A stretch of 64,000 bases of DNA from a bacterium (GCA_019752925.1 JAIELP010000005.1:62001-126000), one strand, 5' to 3'; positions 1 to 8,340 are shown, counted from the first letter of the stretch. Notes: generated from the sequence alone by a model not told the origin. Numbers and translations: made by a program.

Positions 1-3000
1 TCGCGATTGTCGAAAAGCTTTGCGAAAAATTCTAAAGAACTGTTCATATTTTTTACAGAATATAAAGCTTTTGCTTTGCCATAATTAACTAATGAACTGT
101 TTTCTATTTGGCCTGATTTCTCCAATAACCAGAGAGCTTTTTCGTAATCAGATTCAGCATCGGCAATCAGAGCTAAATAGTACAAGCCGATAGCGCGATT
201 TTCTTGAGTTGATGATATCTGTAGTGCGAGTTTTTCGGCGTCGTCTAATTTTTTATTTTGAATGCATGCATTTATGCTGGCTGCAGATAGATTTTTAACA
301 TCACATCTGTTTGCTGATGCTGTCGAACGTGTATTAAATGATGATTTTAATGAAATTTCATTAGGGTAGTAAGAATTGAGCTTACTAATATCTGGGTACT
401 TCACGCGCGGCTCCACAGTGTTTTCAATGCTGTGCTCATCCCATGCTATGATGTGGTTTTCATTAGAAGATAACTTTGAAATCTGTTTTAATGCGGAGTT
501 ATTGTTTTTGCGTTTTTCGGCAAAGGGCTCGGTAAGTTTTACTAATTCGGACTTAAGTGTTTTTTTATCTGCAGCACTTAAAGTTTCAGGCAAGGGCATA
601 TTACTGATGGCATCTATAAAGTGTGAGTAGACTCGGTCAATACCCTGTAATCCGCGCAATTGAATGGCATCTGATTTTGACATTTTAATTGCTGAAGAGA
701 AAGCGGTGAAGGCTTTATCCATTTTTTCGGTTTTCATTGCAATCACCATAGAAAATTTGCTTTCACGGGTTTTAACACTTTGGCTGACAAACTCCTGCTC
801 CAGTATCTGTGCCTGAATAAGCCGTGCTTCGGCTCTGAAGTCGGCATCCACAGGACGACTGTTGATTTTTAAACTTAAATTAAATGCTGAGGTGTAATCC
901 TTCTTTTCTAATAATTTTTTAGCCTGATTAATCAGTATTTCGGTAGCAAAAGGTTCTATGTTGGAAGAGAGAATTTGATTTTGTATCTCCAGATATTCAG
1001 AGTTGTTCTGATTATCAAAGGTTTTCATCATCTTAGATAAAATTTCTACTTTTTTAGATTTGTCAGCAATCGCAAAAATTACTTTATAACATTTACGTGA
1101 ATCTGCTAACTGGCGATTGATTTTAAGTAAATCACAGATCAATTCTTGGTGTTTGAGAGCTTGAGCTTTATCAGCGATAACTAAATCCTTTAAAGTACTG
1201 ATTGCTAAATTAATATGGCCTGAATCAACATAGGTTTTTGCGGCTTCTTTAAGTGCGTCTAAATTACGTTTATCGTCGGGATACTGCTTGATAAAAGATA
1301 AACTTAAATTGGCTCCGTTAACATCCAAGCCTTTTGCGTACGATAATGAAATAGCCTGCCAGTAAGCATCCTGTGCCAGCTTGCTTTGTTTGTGTTCTTC
1401 TGAAAACTTAACCAGTAAATCAATTTGCTTTTGAACAGCTAAATTTTTTGAATCTATCTGTATTTGCGAGTAGTGAGATTCTTCTGCAATTTTTTTCAGC
1501 GCCTGCTCTCGCTTAGAATTTGATGTGCGTTTTAAAATATCCTGAGATATTTTTTGGATTGTAACATAATCTTTTTTGATGTTGTAAATATCTAGAACCA
1601 AGTCTTCTGATTTAAGTTTGATCTCTTCAGAGGCTTTGGTCATTAAAGGTTTAACATAGTTGAGTGAAAGATCGTAATCGTTCTGTTTATAGGCGATATA
1701 ACCCAGTTTGTACTGGATTTCGCTAGCGTGTTCTCCTGAGCTAAATTCTTTAATATAGCGTATGCCTAAAGTTTTTTGTTTTTCGGTGTAGGCAGCGTTT
1801 TCTTTTTTATCGAGAATTTTTTCTATAGAAAATAAAGCGGCATATAGCGAATCATGGGCCAGAGCTTTGTCTAAGCCTGGGTGTGTTGAAACCTGTTCGT
1901 AGTTTTGTGCCGCTTGTTCAAATTTAGATTGTTGGAAAAGTAATTCGGCAAATGCGTAACGGGATTTTGAATCGGGTTGTGTAGAGGTGTCGGTTGAAAG
2001 TAGATTTTCAAAGGCCTGTTCAGTTAAAGCTGAAAACTCGGCATTTTTTTTGTTTTTAAGCCAGATTTCCCACCATTTTTTTGAAATCTCTAGGCTCACC
2101 TTACGGAACTCTGTATAGCACGACGGATCTACTTTATCTTTTTTACAGAACTGAGACATTTCAGTTAAGTTTTCGATAACTTTAGGTCTGAGTTTTAGAG
2201 TTTCATTGGTTTCAATTAATTTAGTATAACACTTTGGTGCCTGTGAGCTCAGTGGGTGTGCTTTTATAAACTGGTAAGTAAATACGCTGATCTCTTTAAA
2301 GCGTGAATGTGATTCGTAAAGCCCCGCTAAAGCGATAATAATTTCGCCCAACTCTTCAGGGGTAGTGATTTTTTCGAAAAATCCGTAGACTTCATTAGGT
2401 TCAAGAGTTTCACCTACGAATAATGTTAAATCCCTTAAAGCTTCTTTACGCAGATTGTATTTGCGGTCATTTTTACTATCGGCAGGATTTTGTTTCACAA
2501 CGATAAGCAACTGATCAATGGCTGCATCGGTATTTTTCATATTATATAAACACCAAGCAGATTTATATAAACCATAAGGATAAGCTTTTGAGTTTGGATA
2601 TTTTTCCAGTTGTTTGAATTTTTCAAGAGCTGTATTGAAGTTCTGCTGATTGTAATAGATTTCGCCTAATTCAAGTAAAGCGTCCGGTAAAAGGCTTGAT
2701 CGCTGGTACTGGCTAATAAGTTGAGTGAAAAGGCTTTTAGCTTTTTCTGTTTCTTTCATCTGTAAGCGGGCTAAAGCACTGTTAAACAGTACAAAATCAA
2801 GATCCTCGAATTTAGGGAAGCGGCGTTGGATTTCGTCGTATATTTTAAGAGCATCTTTTAAAGAAGCCTGTGTTTTTTCATTGGCGAAACCTTGCTTTTT
2901 TAAACGGTCCTCAAAGCGCTGGTCTAAGTCGAAGAAGCGTCCTGATTTTGATCTACGCATGTAAAGTTCGGCTAAACGGAAAAGTAAGCTCACTTCTTCC

Positions 3001-3227
3001 GGAGTGTTGTAGTTTTTTTTGATGATCTTTTTCAGGGTATCAATAGCTTTGTTTTCGGTTTTAGTTATTAAAACTTCAGACTGAAAAGATTTTTCCTGAT
3101 TTTTGTCTTCGTTATCTTTAGTTAAAGAAACTTCTGGAAGCAGACCTTTTGTCTCTTCTGATAAAGCTACAGCGTGAGTGGCTGCTAAACTTAAGATAAT
3201 AATCAGGTTCAGAACATGGCGCTTCAT
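1..3227 (-). CDS. Large secreted TPR-repeat protein, partial (3' end beyond window); Agl/Glt-type motor operon
   Basis: The minus-strand frame is open from an ATG at 3227 to the window edge (about 1075 codons) with no stop; the ORF track omits it because it has no end here. The first residues, MKRHVLNLIIILSLAATHAV, read as a signal peptide. After it I see many degenerate tetratricopeptide-type helices, for example LLPDALLELGEIYYNQQNF followed by ALEKFKQLEKYPNSKAYPYG. TPR proteins of this kind are usually periplasmic scaffolds; large TPR proteins accompany TolQ/TolR-type motors in the Myxococcus gliding machinery (AglT and relatives). It starts 11 bases after the upstream ExbD stop, so it is the last visible gene of that operon. 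The exact family and the C-terminus are unknown. Confidence 0.85.
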   Translation of the reverse strand, partial: MKRHVLNLIIILSLAATHAVALSEETKGLLPEVSLTKDNEDKNQEKSFQSEVLITKTENKAIDTLKKIIKKNYNTPEEVSLLFRLAELYMRRSKSGRFFDLDQRFEDRLKKQGFANEKTQASLKDALKIYDEIQRRFPKFEDLDFVLFNSALARLQMKETEKAKSLFTQLISQYQRSSLLPDALLELGEIYYNQQNFNTALEKFKQLEKYPNSKAYPYGLYKSAWCLYNMKNTDAAIDQLLIVVKQNPADSKNDRKYNLRKEALRDLTLFVGETLEPNEVYGFFEKITTPEELGEIIIALAGLYESHSRFKEISVFTYQFIKAHPLSSQAPKCYTKLIETNETLKLRPKVIENLTEMSQFCKKDKVDPSCYTEFRKVSLEISKKWWEIWLKNKKNAEFSALTEQAFENLLSTDTSTQPDSKSRYAFAELLFQQSKFEQAAQNYEQVSTHPGLDKALAHDSLYAALFSIEKILDKKENAAYTEKQKTLGIRYIKEFSSGEHASEIQYKLGYIAYKQNDYDLSLNYVKPLMTKASEEIKLKSEDLVLDIYNIKKDYVTIQKISQDILKRTSNSKREQALKKIAEESHYSQIQIDSKNLAVQKQIDLLVKFSEEHKQSKLAQDAYWQAISLSYAKGLDVNGANLSLSFIKQYPDDKRNLDALKEAAKTYVDSGHINLAISTLKDLVIADKAQALKHQELICDLLKINRQLADSRKCYKVIFAIADKSKKVEILSKMMKTFDNQNNSEYLEIQNQILSSNIEPFATEILINQAKKLLEKKDYTSAFNLSLKINSRPVDADFRAEARLIQAQILEQEFVSQSVKTRESKFSMVIAMKTEKMDKAFTAFSSAIKMSKSDAIQLRGLQGIDRVYSHFIDAISNMPLPETLSAADKKTLKSELVKLTEPFAEKRKNNNSALKQISKLSSNENHIIAWDEHSIENTVEPRVKYPDISKLNSYYPNEISLKSSFNTRSTASANRCDVKNLSAASINACIQNKKLDDAEKLALQISSTQENRAIGLYYLALIADAESDYEKALWLLEKSGQIENSSLVNYGKAKALYSVKNMNSSLEFFAKLFDNR

Positions 3228-3238
3228 TTGATCTCCGC

Positions 3239-3727
3239 TCAGTTACCTGCAACAGTAACTAGTTTTAAATTCGGAAAGCCGGCCTGTGAGGCGGTGTACA
3301 TGACTTTACGTAGAGTTGCGTAGGGAAGTTCTTGATCCGCTTGAAATAAGATACGGCCGAGTTTGTCTTTTGACGTGGATTCGTTGTTGATTTTTTGTAG
3401 TGCAGTAAATAATGGCTTAATAAAGTTGGAATCGTTGTTGTCGATAGAGCCTGATTCAAACTCATTGTTTTTTACATGAGCCAGAATGGTCTGGTCCAAC
3501 TTTAACTCATCCTGACTCAACGAAATTTTAACACCATAAACCGGATTTTTTTCGGTGTTGGATGAAGGAAGTCTCAGTCCCATGACATTTTCAATCTGAA
3601 CTTCAGATGTATTGTAAGTCTGCAATAAGAAAACCAGCAATATGGTAAACATATCTGTCATTGAAGTAATGTTCAGTGCAAAAGTCTGATTTCTTTTTAT
3701 TTCCGGTTTGTATCTGGTTCTACGCAT
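3239..3727 (-). CDS. ExbD/TolR-type motor protein with intact membrane Asp
   Basis: A 162-residue protein with a short basic cytoplasmic N-terminus, one membrane helix (about residues 20-38) and a periplasmic domain, the normal ExbD/TolR plan. The helix contains TSMTDMFTILLVFLL; Asp25 sits where ExbD/TolR/MotB proteins carry the proton-accepting Asp. These proteins form the peptidoglycan- or partner-binding rotor/stator part of proton-driven TolQR/ExbBD/AglRQS complexes. It starts directly after the stop of the other ExbD gene (no intergenic bases) and is followed by the TPR gene after 11 bases. By order it would match AglS or AglQ of the Myxococcus motor, but I cannot decide which. Confidence 0.85.
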   Translation of the reverse strand: MRRTRYKPEIKRNQTFALNITSMTDMFTILLVFLLQTYNTSEVQIENVMGLRLPSSNTEKNPVYGVKISLSQDELKLDQTILAHVKNNEFESGSIDNNDSNFIKPLFTALQKINNESTSKDKLGRILFQADQELPYATLRKVMYTASQAGFPNLKLVTVAGN

Positions 3728-4273
3728 TTAGCCCTCCAGCGTATTAGCAAAAATGACTTCGGGGAACATATAGTCGGTATTGCTCAATTGACCTGTTTTT
3801 TCGTCTTTCACCGGAAAGCGGATGTCATTGGATTTGGTTTTACGAACTTCGTCCATGATTTTAACAATATCTTTGTAGCTGACATCAGCTGAGGGATTAA
3901 ATTCTATTTTAAAAATTTCTGGATGTAGCTTTTTAATTTCTTGAATTGCTAAATGAATTTTTTCAAAATCAAATTCGTTTTTAGGCAGCATTGAAATTTG
4001 TTTTATCTTTTCGTTCCCGGCTTCGTTAACAATAATATTAACACCTTGCTTTTTATCGATCTCCATACTGATTGTCACTTTAGGATTTATGTCCTGTTTA
4101 GCTAAGGCCTGCTGAACCACCTGGGGTAGTTCAGTTTCTATAATCATCATTTGTACGAATGCTGAAGATACAAGTAACACGGGTACAAGTTTAACCATTA
4201 CGGCCAGCAACGGCGCCAGATCCAGCTCGAATTCGGAATTGTGATTGATGTTGGGTTTATAGCGTCCTGCCAT
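3728..4273 (-). CDS. ExbD/TolR-type protein lacking the proton-carrying Asp
   Basis: A 181-residue single-pass protein of ExbD/TolR shape: polar N-terminus, one helix around residues 19-40, then a periplasmic domain ending in a region like the TolR fold (SYKDIVKIMDEVRK). In the helix, LDLAPLLAVMVKLVPVLLV aligns to the usual TPMIDVMLxLLIIFMV pattern, which puts Ala24 in place of the conserved Asp and adds a Lys (Lys28) inside the helix. It probably cannot carry protons itself and may pair with the Asp-bearing paralogue encoded immediately downstream. It sits 9 bases after the TolQ-type gene. The family call is firm; the consequence of the missing Asp is inference. Confidence 0.82.
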   Translation of the reverse strand: MAGRYKPNINHNSEFELDLAPLLAVMVKLVPVLLVSSAFVQMMIIETELPQVVQQALAKQDINPKVTISMEIDKKQGVNIIVNEAGNEKIKQISMLPKNEFDFEKIHLAIQEIKKLHPEIFKIEFNPSADVSYKDIVKIMDEVRKTKSNDIRFPVKDEKTGQLSNTDYMFPEVIFANTLEG

Positions 4274-4282
4274 AATGACTCC

Positions 4283-4999
4283 TTAAGATACTTTCGTATT
4301 GGTTGGAGGAGGTGCGGCTTTGCCGTTTTTCAAATTCGGATTTTCGGGATAAACCAATTCTTTATTTAGACCCTGCATGTGCGAATTAGTGAGAACCTCG
4401 GTTAGTTTAGAACATTTTTCGGTTAACTGTTCGAGTAATTCATTTTGTTTGGAGGTTAAAAATGAGAAGGCCACCATGGCCGGAATTGCAACCGCTAATC
4501 CTAAAGCTGTCGTATACATCGAAACGGCGATACCACTGGCTAACATGGCTTGTTTTTGTGCGGGATCGGCTTGGGCTACCGCTTGGAAGGAAAGAATAAG
4601 ACCATGAATGGTACCTAACAGACCAAGAAGGGTGGCCACGTTGGCTAGCATCGATAAATAGTGAAGACGTTTTGTGTAAAGAGGAACGATTTCAGCCATG
4701 GCTATATCTTGAGCCTGAAAAATTGTTTCATCATCACGGTCGGATTTTTCTAGAATAACTTTAAAGGCTTTGGCTAATGGTTTATCTTCCATCTGTGCGC
4801 ATAATACGATAGCTTCTTCGTGCTTGCGGCCTAGAACAAAACTTTGTACTCGGCTTGTGAATTCATCTACGTTCAGGGCATATTTAAAATACAGCGTGCG
4901 AGAACGCTCGATGATGAGTGCTATTACAACAGCACCGGTAAACATAATGATCCAACCTACTACACCTGATTGTACTACGAAGTTTAAAAAACCTGACAT
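4283..4999 (-). CDS. MotA/TolQ/ExbB-type proton channel (AglR-like)
   Basis: A 238-residue inner-membrane protein with the TolQ/ExbB layout: one N-terminal helix (VGWIIMFTGAVVIALIIE), a cytoplasmic region, then two adjacent helices (LSMLANVATLLGLLGTIHGL and ASGIAVSMYTTALGLAVAIP). The GLLGTIHGL and ALGLAVAIP stretches are the family signature. With ExbD-type partners it forms a proton-motive-force-driven motor that acts on periplasmic or outer-membrane partners. The ribosome-binding site GGAGGA lies just before the ATG. The order TolQ-ExbD-ExbD-TPR resembles AglRQS plus a TPR partner of myxobacterial gliding; this analogy is inference, and a Tol-Pal role is less likely because no tolA, tolB or pal follows. 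Confidence 0.9.
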   Translation of the reverse strand: MSGFLNFVVQSGVVGWIIMFTGAVVIALIIERSRTLYFKYALNVDEFTSRVQSFVLGRKHEEAIVLCAQMEDKPLAKAFKVILEKSDRDDETIFQAQDIAMAEIVPLYTKRLHYLSMLANVATLLGLLGTIHGLILSFQAVAQADPAQKQAMLASGIAVSMYTTALGLAVAIPAMVAFSFLTSKQNELLEQLTEKCSKLTEVLTNSHMQGLNKELVYPENPNLKNGKAAPPPTNTKVS

Positions 5000-5048
5000 G
5001 TATCCTCCTTGATTAGTAACTAGCTATTCCTCAGCTAATAAAATTTAA

Positions 5049-5606
5049 TTATGCAGCTTTATCGATCCACTTTTTGATCTGTTCAACACCTATATTTTGT
5101 ATTTCATTAAATCGAACAGCATAGTAAAGTCCTGATTTAGAATTTAAACGTTGTTTGGAATAATTTTTACGTATAATTTCGCATTCTACGTTAAACGAAT
5201 CACTATCAACCGGTTTAACATGAATTTTAATCTGATCACCGACTTGAACAAGTGGAGAATTTAACAAGCAAAGTGCGCCACTTTCAGATATCGATACAAT
5301 TTCACCGTCAAAAAAGCGTATTGAGTTGTGACCGATAATTGGAATTTTAACTTCTACGCGCTGACCTTTACGTTTGATAAATGAAGACAAGTATTCAGAT
5401 TCTTTTTGCAGTAATAATTCAAAGCGATCTTTGCTGAACTCTTCCAGTTGGTAAATAGGTGTCCAGGCTTCCAGATGTTCAGCCCATACGTAGTTAAAAT
5501 CCATTAGCTGGTTGGACTGGATCATCTGAATTACGGTTTTATAATCATAAGGACCGTATTTTTGTTCACCTATTAAGACAAACCAAGATGTGTTTTCGCT
5601 TTTCAT
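5049..5606 (-). CDS. GYF_2 plus PilZ two-domain protein
   Basis: I start at the ATG at 5606 (AGGAG seven bases upstream) rather than the track's longer start; this gives 185 residues. Residues 8-58 (WFVLIGEQKYGPYDYKTV onward) match the GYF_2 (DUF4339-type) fold often found at the front of bacterial regulatory or membrane proteins. Residues about 73-180 are a PilZ domain: R79-KGQ-R83 fits RxxxR, and S105-I-S-E-S-G110 is the second motif with Ser in place of the usual Asp/Asn. PilZ domains bind cyclic-di-GMP, so this cytoplasmic protein could tie the downstream TolQ/ExbD motor to that messenger. The changed first residue of the second motif may weaken binding. Confidence 0.8.
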   Translation of the reverse strand: MKSENTSWFVLIGEQKYGPYDYKTVIQMIQSNQLMDFNYVWAEHLEAWTPIYQLEEFSKDRFELLLQKESEYLSSFIKRKGQRVEVKIPIIGHNSIRFFDGEIVSISESGALCLLNSPLVQVGDQIKIHVKPVDSDSFNVECEIIRKNYSKQRLNSKSGLYYAVRFNEIQNIGVEQIKKWIDKAA

Positions 5607-5616
5607 CCGCAATCTC

Positions 5617-6666
5617 CTAGTTAACACTTTCAGGGTCAAAGTTAATTGTTACGTTGGCGCCAGCACTTGGCACGTAAGTACCATGTATTGAAACCGAATT
5701 GGTTACTGAATCATAAGTCCAACCATTAGTTGCATCCTGAGGAACAACCACTCCTTCACTGATCACGCGTATTGAGGAAAGTATCGGTGTGCGTGTTAAG
5801 AAGAATTGCGCTTTAATTTGGTCGGCAATGTGAGTACTGATATTGTTCAGCACTGTATCGAAGTTAGAGCACAGTGAATTTTTAGACCCGCCGGTAGCAT
5901 CGGCCAATTGCATATAACGAGTGCCGATTTTGCGTCCCGATCCTAAAGCTGAACGACAGGTGGCATCTAAAATTGAAATAGTGGAAACTGCAAAGTCAGT
6001 AATGGCTTTCCCACTGGTAAATGTTTCTAAAAAGGTTTTATAACTCGTTACTGAATGTAATGTAGGCTGTGAGTAAGACTCGTTTAAATTAATATCGTCA
6101 TGCGAAAAATCTTCCTCATCCGAAACTATAATAACTGAAAGATAAGCAGAGCTGCGGTGAAAGCCTGTGTTGTAAGAGCTATTAAGTGCAGCTTTAAAGC
6201 TCGAGAAAGCACGTTCGTCTCCGCTACCGCTGGTACCAACATTTACATTTTGTGCAAACACAGATTCTAGATTGGGTGTGTTGGTATCGATTACATAAAT
6301 TCTTGGTGTGGTTCCAGATCTGAATCGTGCTTGTTGGGTATTGCAAAGTGAACAGCCTGAAGTTACGAACTGATCACCGTAAAAGGCATCACTTGTAGTG
6401 ACTGCAATTTTAAAATCGTAGCCGCGGTTTTTAAAGTAGTTAATAAATGACGGAAAATTATTGGCTAAGCTGGTTTGTGATGAACTCATTGAGCCGGAAT
6501 TGTCCACAACAAACAAAACGTCAAGTTTGCGCGGTTCAAATGTGGCTTGCTGCTGGTATTGGGCTGATTCGGATAAAACCGAAAACTGACTTCCACCTTT
6601 ATCGCAAGCAGACAATAGCAATAGCGAACTCATCATACTGATGTGTGCTAAAGGGTTTAAGTTCAT
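5617..6666 (-). CDS. von Willebrand factor A domain lipoprotein
   Basis: I chose the ATG at 6666 because AGGAGG lies seven bases upstream and the product then begins with a lipoprotein signal (LLLLSA-C21). The result is 349 residues. The VWA domain starts at about residue 47 with KLDVLFVVDNSGSM, giving the MIDAS signature D55-x-S57-x-S59; the later SVIIVSDEEDFS segment is the usual central strand and metal-site loop. Such lipoproteins bind ligands or partner proteins through a metal ion in the periplasm or at the cell surface. It is the first gene of the envelope-motor operon, with 10 bases to the GYF-PilZ gene. Its ligand is unknown. Confidence 0.85.
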   Translation of the reverse strand: MNLNPLAHISMMSSLLLLSACDKGGSQFSVLSESAQYQQQATFEPRKLDVLFVVDNSGSMSSSQTSLANNFPSFINYFKNRGYDFKIAVTTSDAFYGDQFVTSGCSLCNTQQARFRSGTTPRIYVIDTNTPNLESVFAQNVNVGTSGSGDERAFSSFKAALNSSYNTGFHRSSAYLSVIIVSDEEDFSHDDINLNESYSQPTLHSVTSYKTFLETFTSGKAITDFAVSTISILDATCRSALGSGRKIGTRYMQLADATGGSKNSLCSNFDTVLNNISTHIADQIKAQFFLTRTPILSSIRVISEGVVVPQDATNGWTYDSVTNSVSIHGTYVPSAGANVTINFDPESVN

Positions 6667-6702
6667 TGTATCCTCCTGATACCTCATCGCTATATTCATA
6701 AA

Positions 6703-6721
6703 TTTCTTATCGTCTAAGAAA
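6703..6721 (-). repeat. Inverted repeat upstream of VWA lipoprotein gene
   Basis: TTTCTTA and TAAGAAA are perfect 7-base arms around a 5-base loop. The repeat ends 37 bases before the chosen start of the VWA lipoprotein gene. It could be a hairpin in the 5' untranslated region or an operator. The role is inference; the repeat itself is directly visible. Confidence 0.45.
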
Positions 6722-6814
6722 GGCATAGCCGAGAGTGAATATCAGTGTATTCGTAACTTTTTTTAATGCGAGTTTGGGCTTAACATGGTGTTTTGCCTTT
6801 GTTTTTCGGAAAAC

Positions 6815-6831
6815 TGTTTCAAATTGAAACA
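6815..6831. promoter_or_regulatory. Perfect 17-base palindrome, candidate operator
   Basis: TGTTTCAAATTGAAACA is symmetric with 8-base arms around one central base. It lies between the mazG end and the leftward envelope-motor operon, about 150 bases before its first start codon. Size and symmetry suit a dimeric helix-turn-helix regulator, but no regulator is encoded next to it. No second copy was noticed, though I could not search every position. Confidence 0.4.
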
Positions 6832-6966
6832 ACCTAGGTGATTGATATTACTGGAATTGAGTAAATTTCACAGAAATATAAAAAAAATGTTTGATTACAA
6901 GATAGACACTATTTTTTAATTTAAAATAGTAAATCGTTTTTTTTGTAAATAAAATGAACGGAAAAG

Positions 6967-7770
6967 CTAATTTTGTTGTTTAGCAACATGCCATAGTTTT
7001 TCTTTTTCGTTAGCGGGCAGTGCAATAAAGTCCTCTAAAGAGTTTTTCAGCGAAATCATTTTTTCAAAACGTGAAATAAAGCGGCGATTGGCTTCGCGCA
7101 AATCGGATTCGGGCTCAGTGTTTAGATGGCGAGCCAATTGAGCAGCCGAAAACAAAACATCTCCCATTTCATGTCGGATATGTTGCTGCTTTTGAGGTGA
7201 GTTTTGTTCTTTAAGAGCTTCTTCAAGCTCCGTAATTTCTGCCTTGAGTTGGGCGATTACCTGAGTCGGCTCACTCCAGTCAAATTTGTATTTTTCCGTT
7301 TTCTCACCGATTTTGTGTGACTTCTGTAAAGCAGGCAAACTTTTCGGAATATCAAAAAGTGTGGAGGAAGGTTTTTTATTTTTCTTTTCCTGTTTTTTAA
7401 TTTCATCCCAGTTTTTCATTACATCCTCAGCGCCACTTACCTTGGTGTCTGAAAACACATGGGGATGACGTCTAACAATTTTACTATTGATGGACTCGAT
7501 AACATCGAAAATATCAAAGGCGTTACGTTCCTTGGCTAATTGTGCGTGCAAAATAACCTGAAATAATACATCACCTAACTCTTCACACATGTGGGCGTCA
7601 TCGCCACTTTCAATGGCTTCAGCCATTTCGTGGGTTTCTTCAATGGCATAGGGAGCAAGGCTTTTATGGGTTTGCTCTTTATCCCAAGGGCAACCATCCG
7701 GACCGCGAAGGTCTTTAATAATTTGCAATAGAGCTTCAAAATTGTTGAGTGTTTTAGGTGCTTGAGGCAT
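6967..7770 (-). CDS. mazG: Nucleoside triphosphate pyrophosphohydrolase MazG
   Basis: A 267-residue all-alpha NTP pyrophosphohydrolase that hydrolyses (d)NTPs to the monophosphate and PPi, clearing aberrant nucleotides in the cytoplasm. The N-terminal MazG domain begins with GPDGCPWDKEQTHKSLAPYA and continues with EETHEMAEAI and EELGDVLFQVILHA, the helices that carry the metal-binding Glu/Asp residues. A second MazG-like half includes HEMGDVLFSAAQLARHL, so this is the long tandem form found in enterobacterial MazG. The start lies 14 bases from the start of the divergent ybeY gene, so the two promoters must reach into each other's coding sequence. The identity is secure. Confidence 0.95.
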   Translation of the reverse strand: MPQAPKTLNNFEALLQIIKDLRGPDGCPWDKEQTHKSLAPYAIEETHEMAEAIESGDDAHMCEELGDVLFQVILHAQLAKERNAFDIFDVIESINSKIVRRHPHVFSDTKVSGAEDVMKNWDEIKKQEKKNKKPSSTLFDIPKSLPALQKSHKIGEKTEKYKFDWSEPTQVIAQLKAEITELEEALKEQNSPQKQQHIRHEMGDVLFSAAQLARHLNTEPESDLREANRRFISRFEKMISLKNSLEDFIALPANEKEKLWHVAKQQN

Positions 7771-7784
7771 ATTGGGATTGTTGC

Positions 7785-8306
7785 ATGAAACTAAACATAG
7801 TCAATGAATCTCCAGAACGTAAAGCGTCTAAAGAAATGCTCTCAAAAAAAGAGCTGCAGACTGCAATTGATAAGATTCGTACGAACCTGCTTAAATATAA
7901 AGTGCGCAACTCTATTTTGCTGAAACAGAAGAAAGAACTTACCGTTGTTTTTTTAAACTCAAAGCAGATGAAAAAAATTAATCATCAGTTTCGCAAAAAA
8001 AATAAGCCCACAGATATTTTAAGTTTTAGCAGCGAAGATCCCGATTCGCTCGGTGAGCTGCTTATTTGTACTGAAGTTTTAAATAAGCAAGCTATCGATC
8101 AAGGTCACACTTTAAAACATGAAAGCGTGTATATGCTGATTCATGGAGTGCTACATTTGCTCGGATATGATCACGAACTCTCTCTTAAAGAAGAGAAGTT
8201 GATGTTTAAACTACAAGATTGTTGCTTTAGCGATTTAGGTCTAGTCCAGAACCCTAAAACAGGCTCAAAAAACAACGGAATTTTAGTTAAATTTCGTTTA
8301 AAATAA
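7785..8306 (+). CDS. ybeY: Endoribonuclease YbeY (rRNA maturation/quality control)
   Basis: A metal-dependent endoribonuclease of 173 residues acting in 16S rRNA 3'-end maturation and ribosome quality control. The zinc-site signature is plain: HGVLHLLGYDHE, with three His residues. The upstream DILSFSS stretch is also typical of the family. The track's GTG start at 7758 would overlap the divergent mazG start; the ATG at 7785 is preferred. The 25-residue tail after the signature (CFSDLGLVQNPKTGSKNNG onward) is longer than usual. No strong ribosome-binding site is visible. Confidence 0.93.
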   Translation: MKLNIVNESPERKASKEMLSKKELQTAIDKIRTNLLKYKVRNSILLKQKKELTVVFLNSKQMKKINHQFRKKNKPTDILSFSSEDPDSLGELLICTEVLNKQAIDQGHTLKHESVYMLIHGVLHLLGYDHELSLKEEKLMFKLQDCCFSDLGLVQNPKTGSKNNGILVKFRLK

Positions 8307-8340
8307 ATCCATACTCAAAAGAATTTTTACGAGGTCAAAT

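Larger units (their letters stand above)
6667..6966. other. 300-base non-coding gap with three inverted repeats
   Basis: This is the longest gap in the window. It should hold the promoter of the leftward VWA/GYF-PilZ/TolQ operon and the 3' end signal of mazG. I see no ORF or RNA gene. It contains inverted repeats at 6703-6721, 6815-6831 and 6908-6930, listed separately where they are convincing. The 6908-6930 repeat (ACTATTTT, 7-base loop, AAAATAGT) lies just past the mazG stop, but it is all A/T-rich and lacks a following T-run on the minus strand, so I do not call it a terminator. Confidence 0.6.

Noticed and set aside
376-2964. Plus-strand ORFs at 376-630 and 2725-2964
   Set aside because: They lie opposite the continuous minus-strand TPR frame and have no ribosome-binding site or family resemblance.
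6908-6930. Terminator for mazG
   Set aside because: Stem is A/T-rich and has no T-run on the minus strand.
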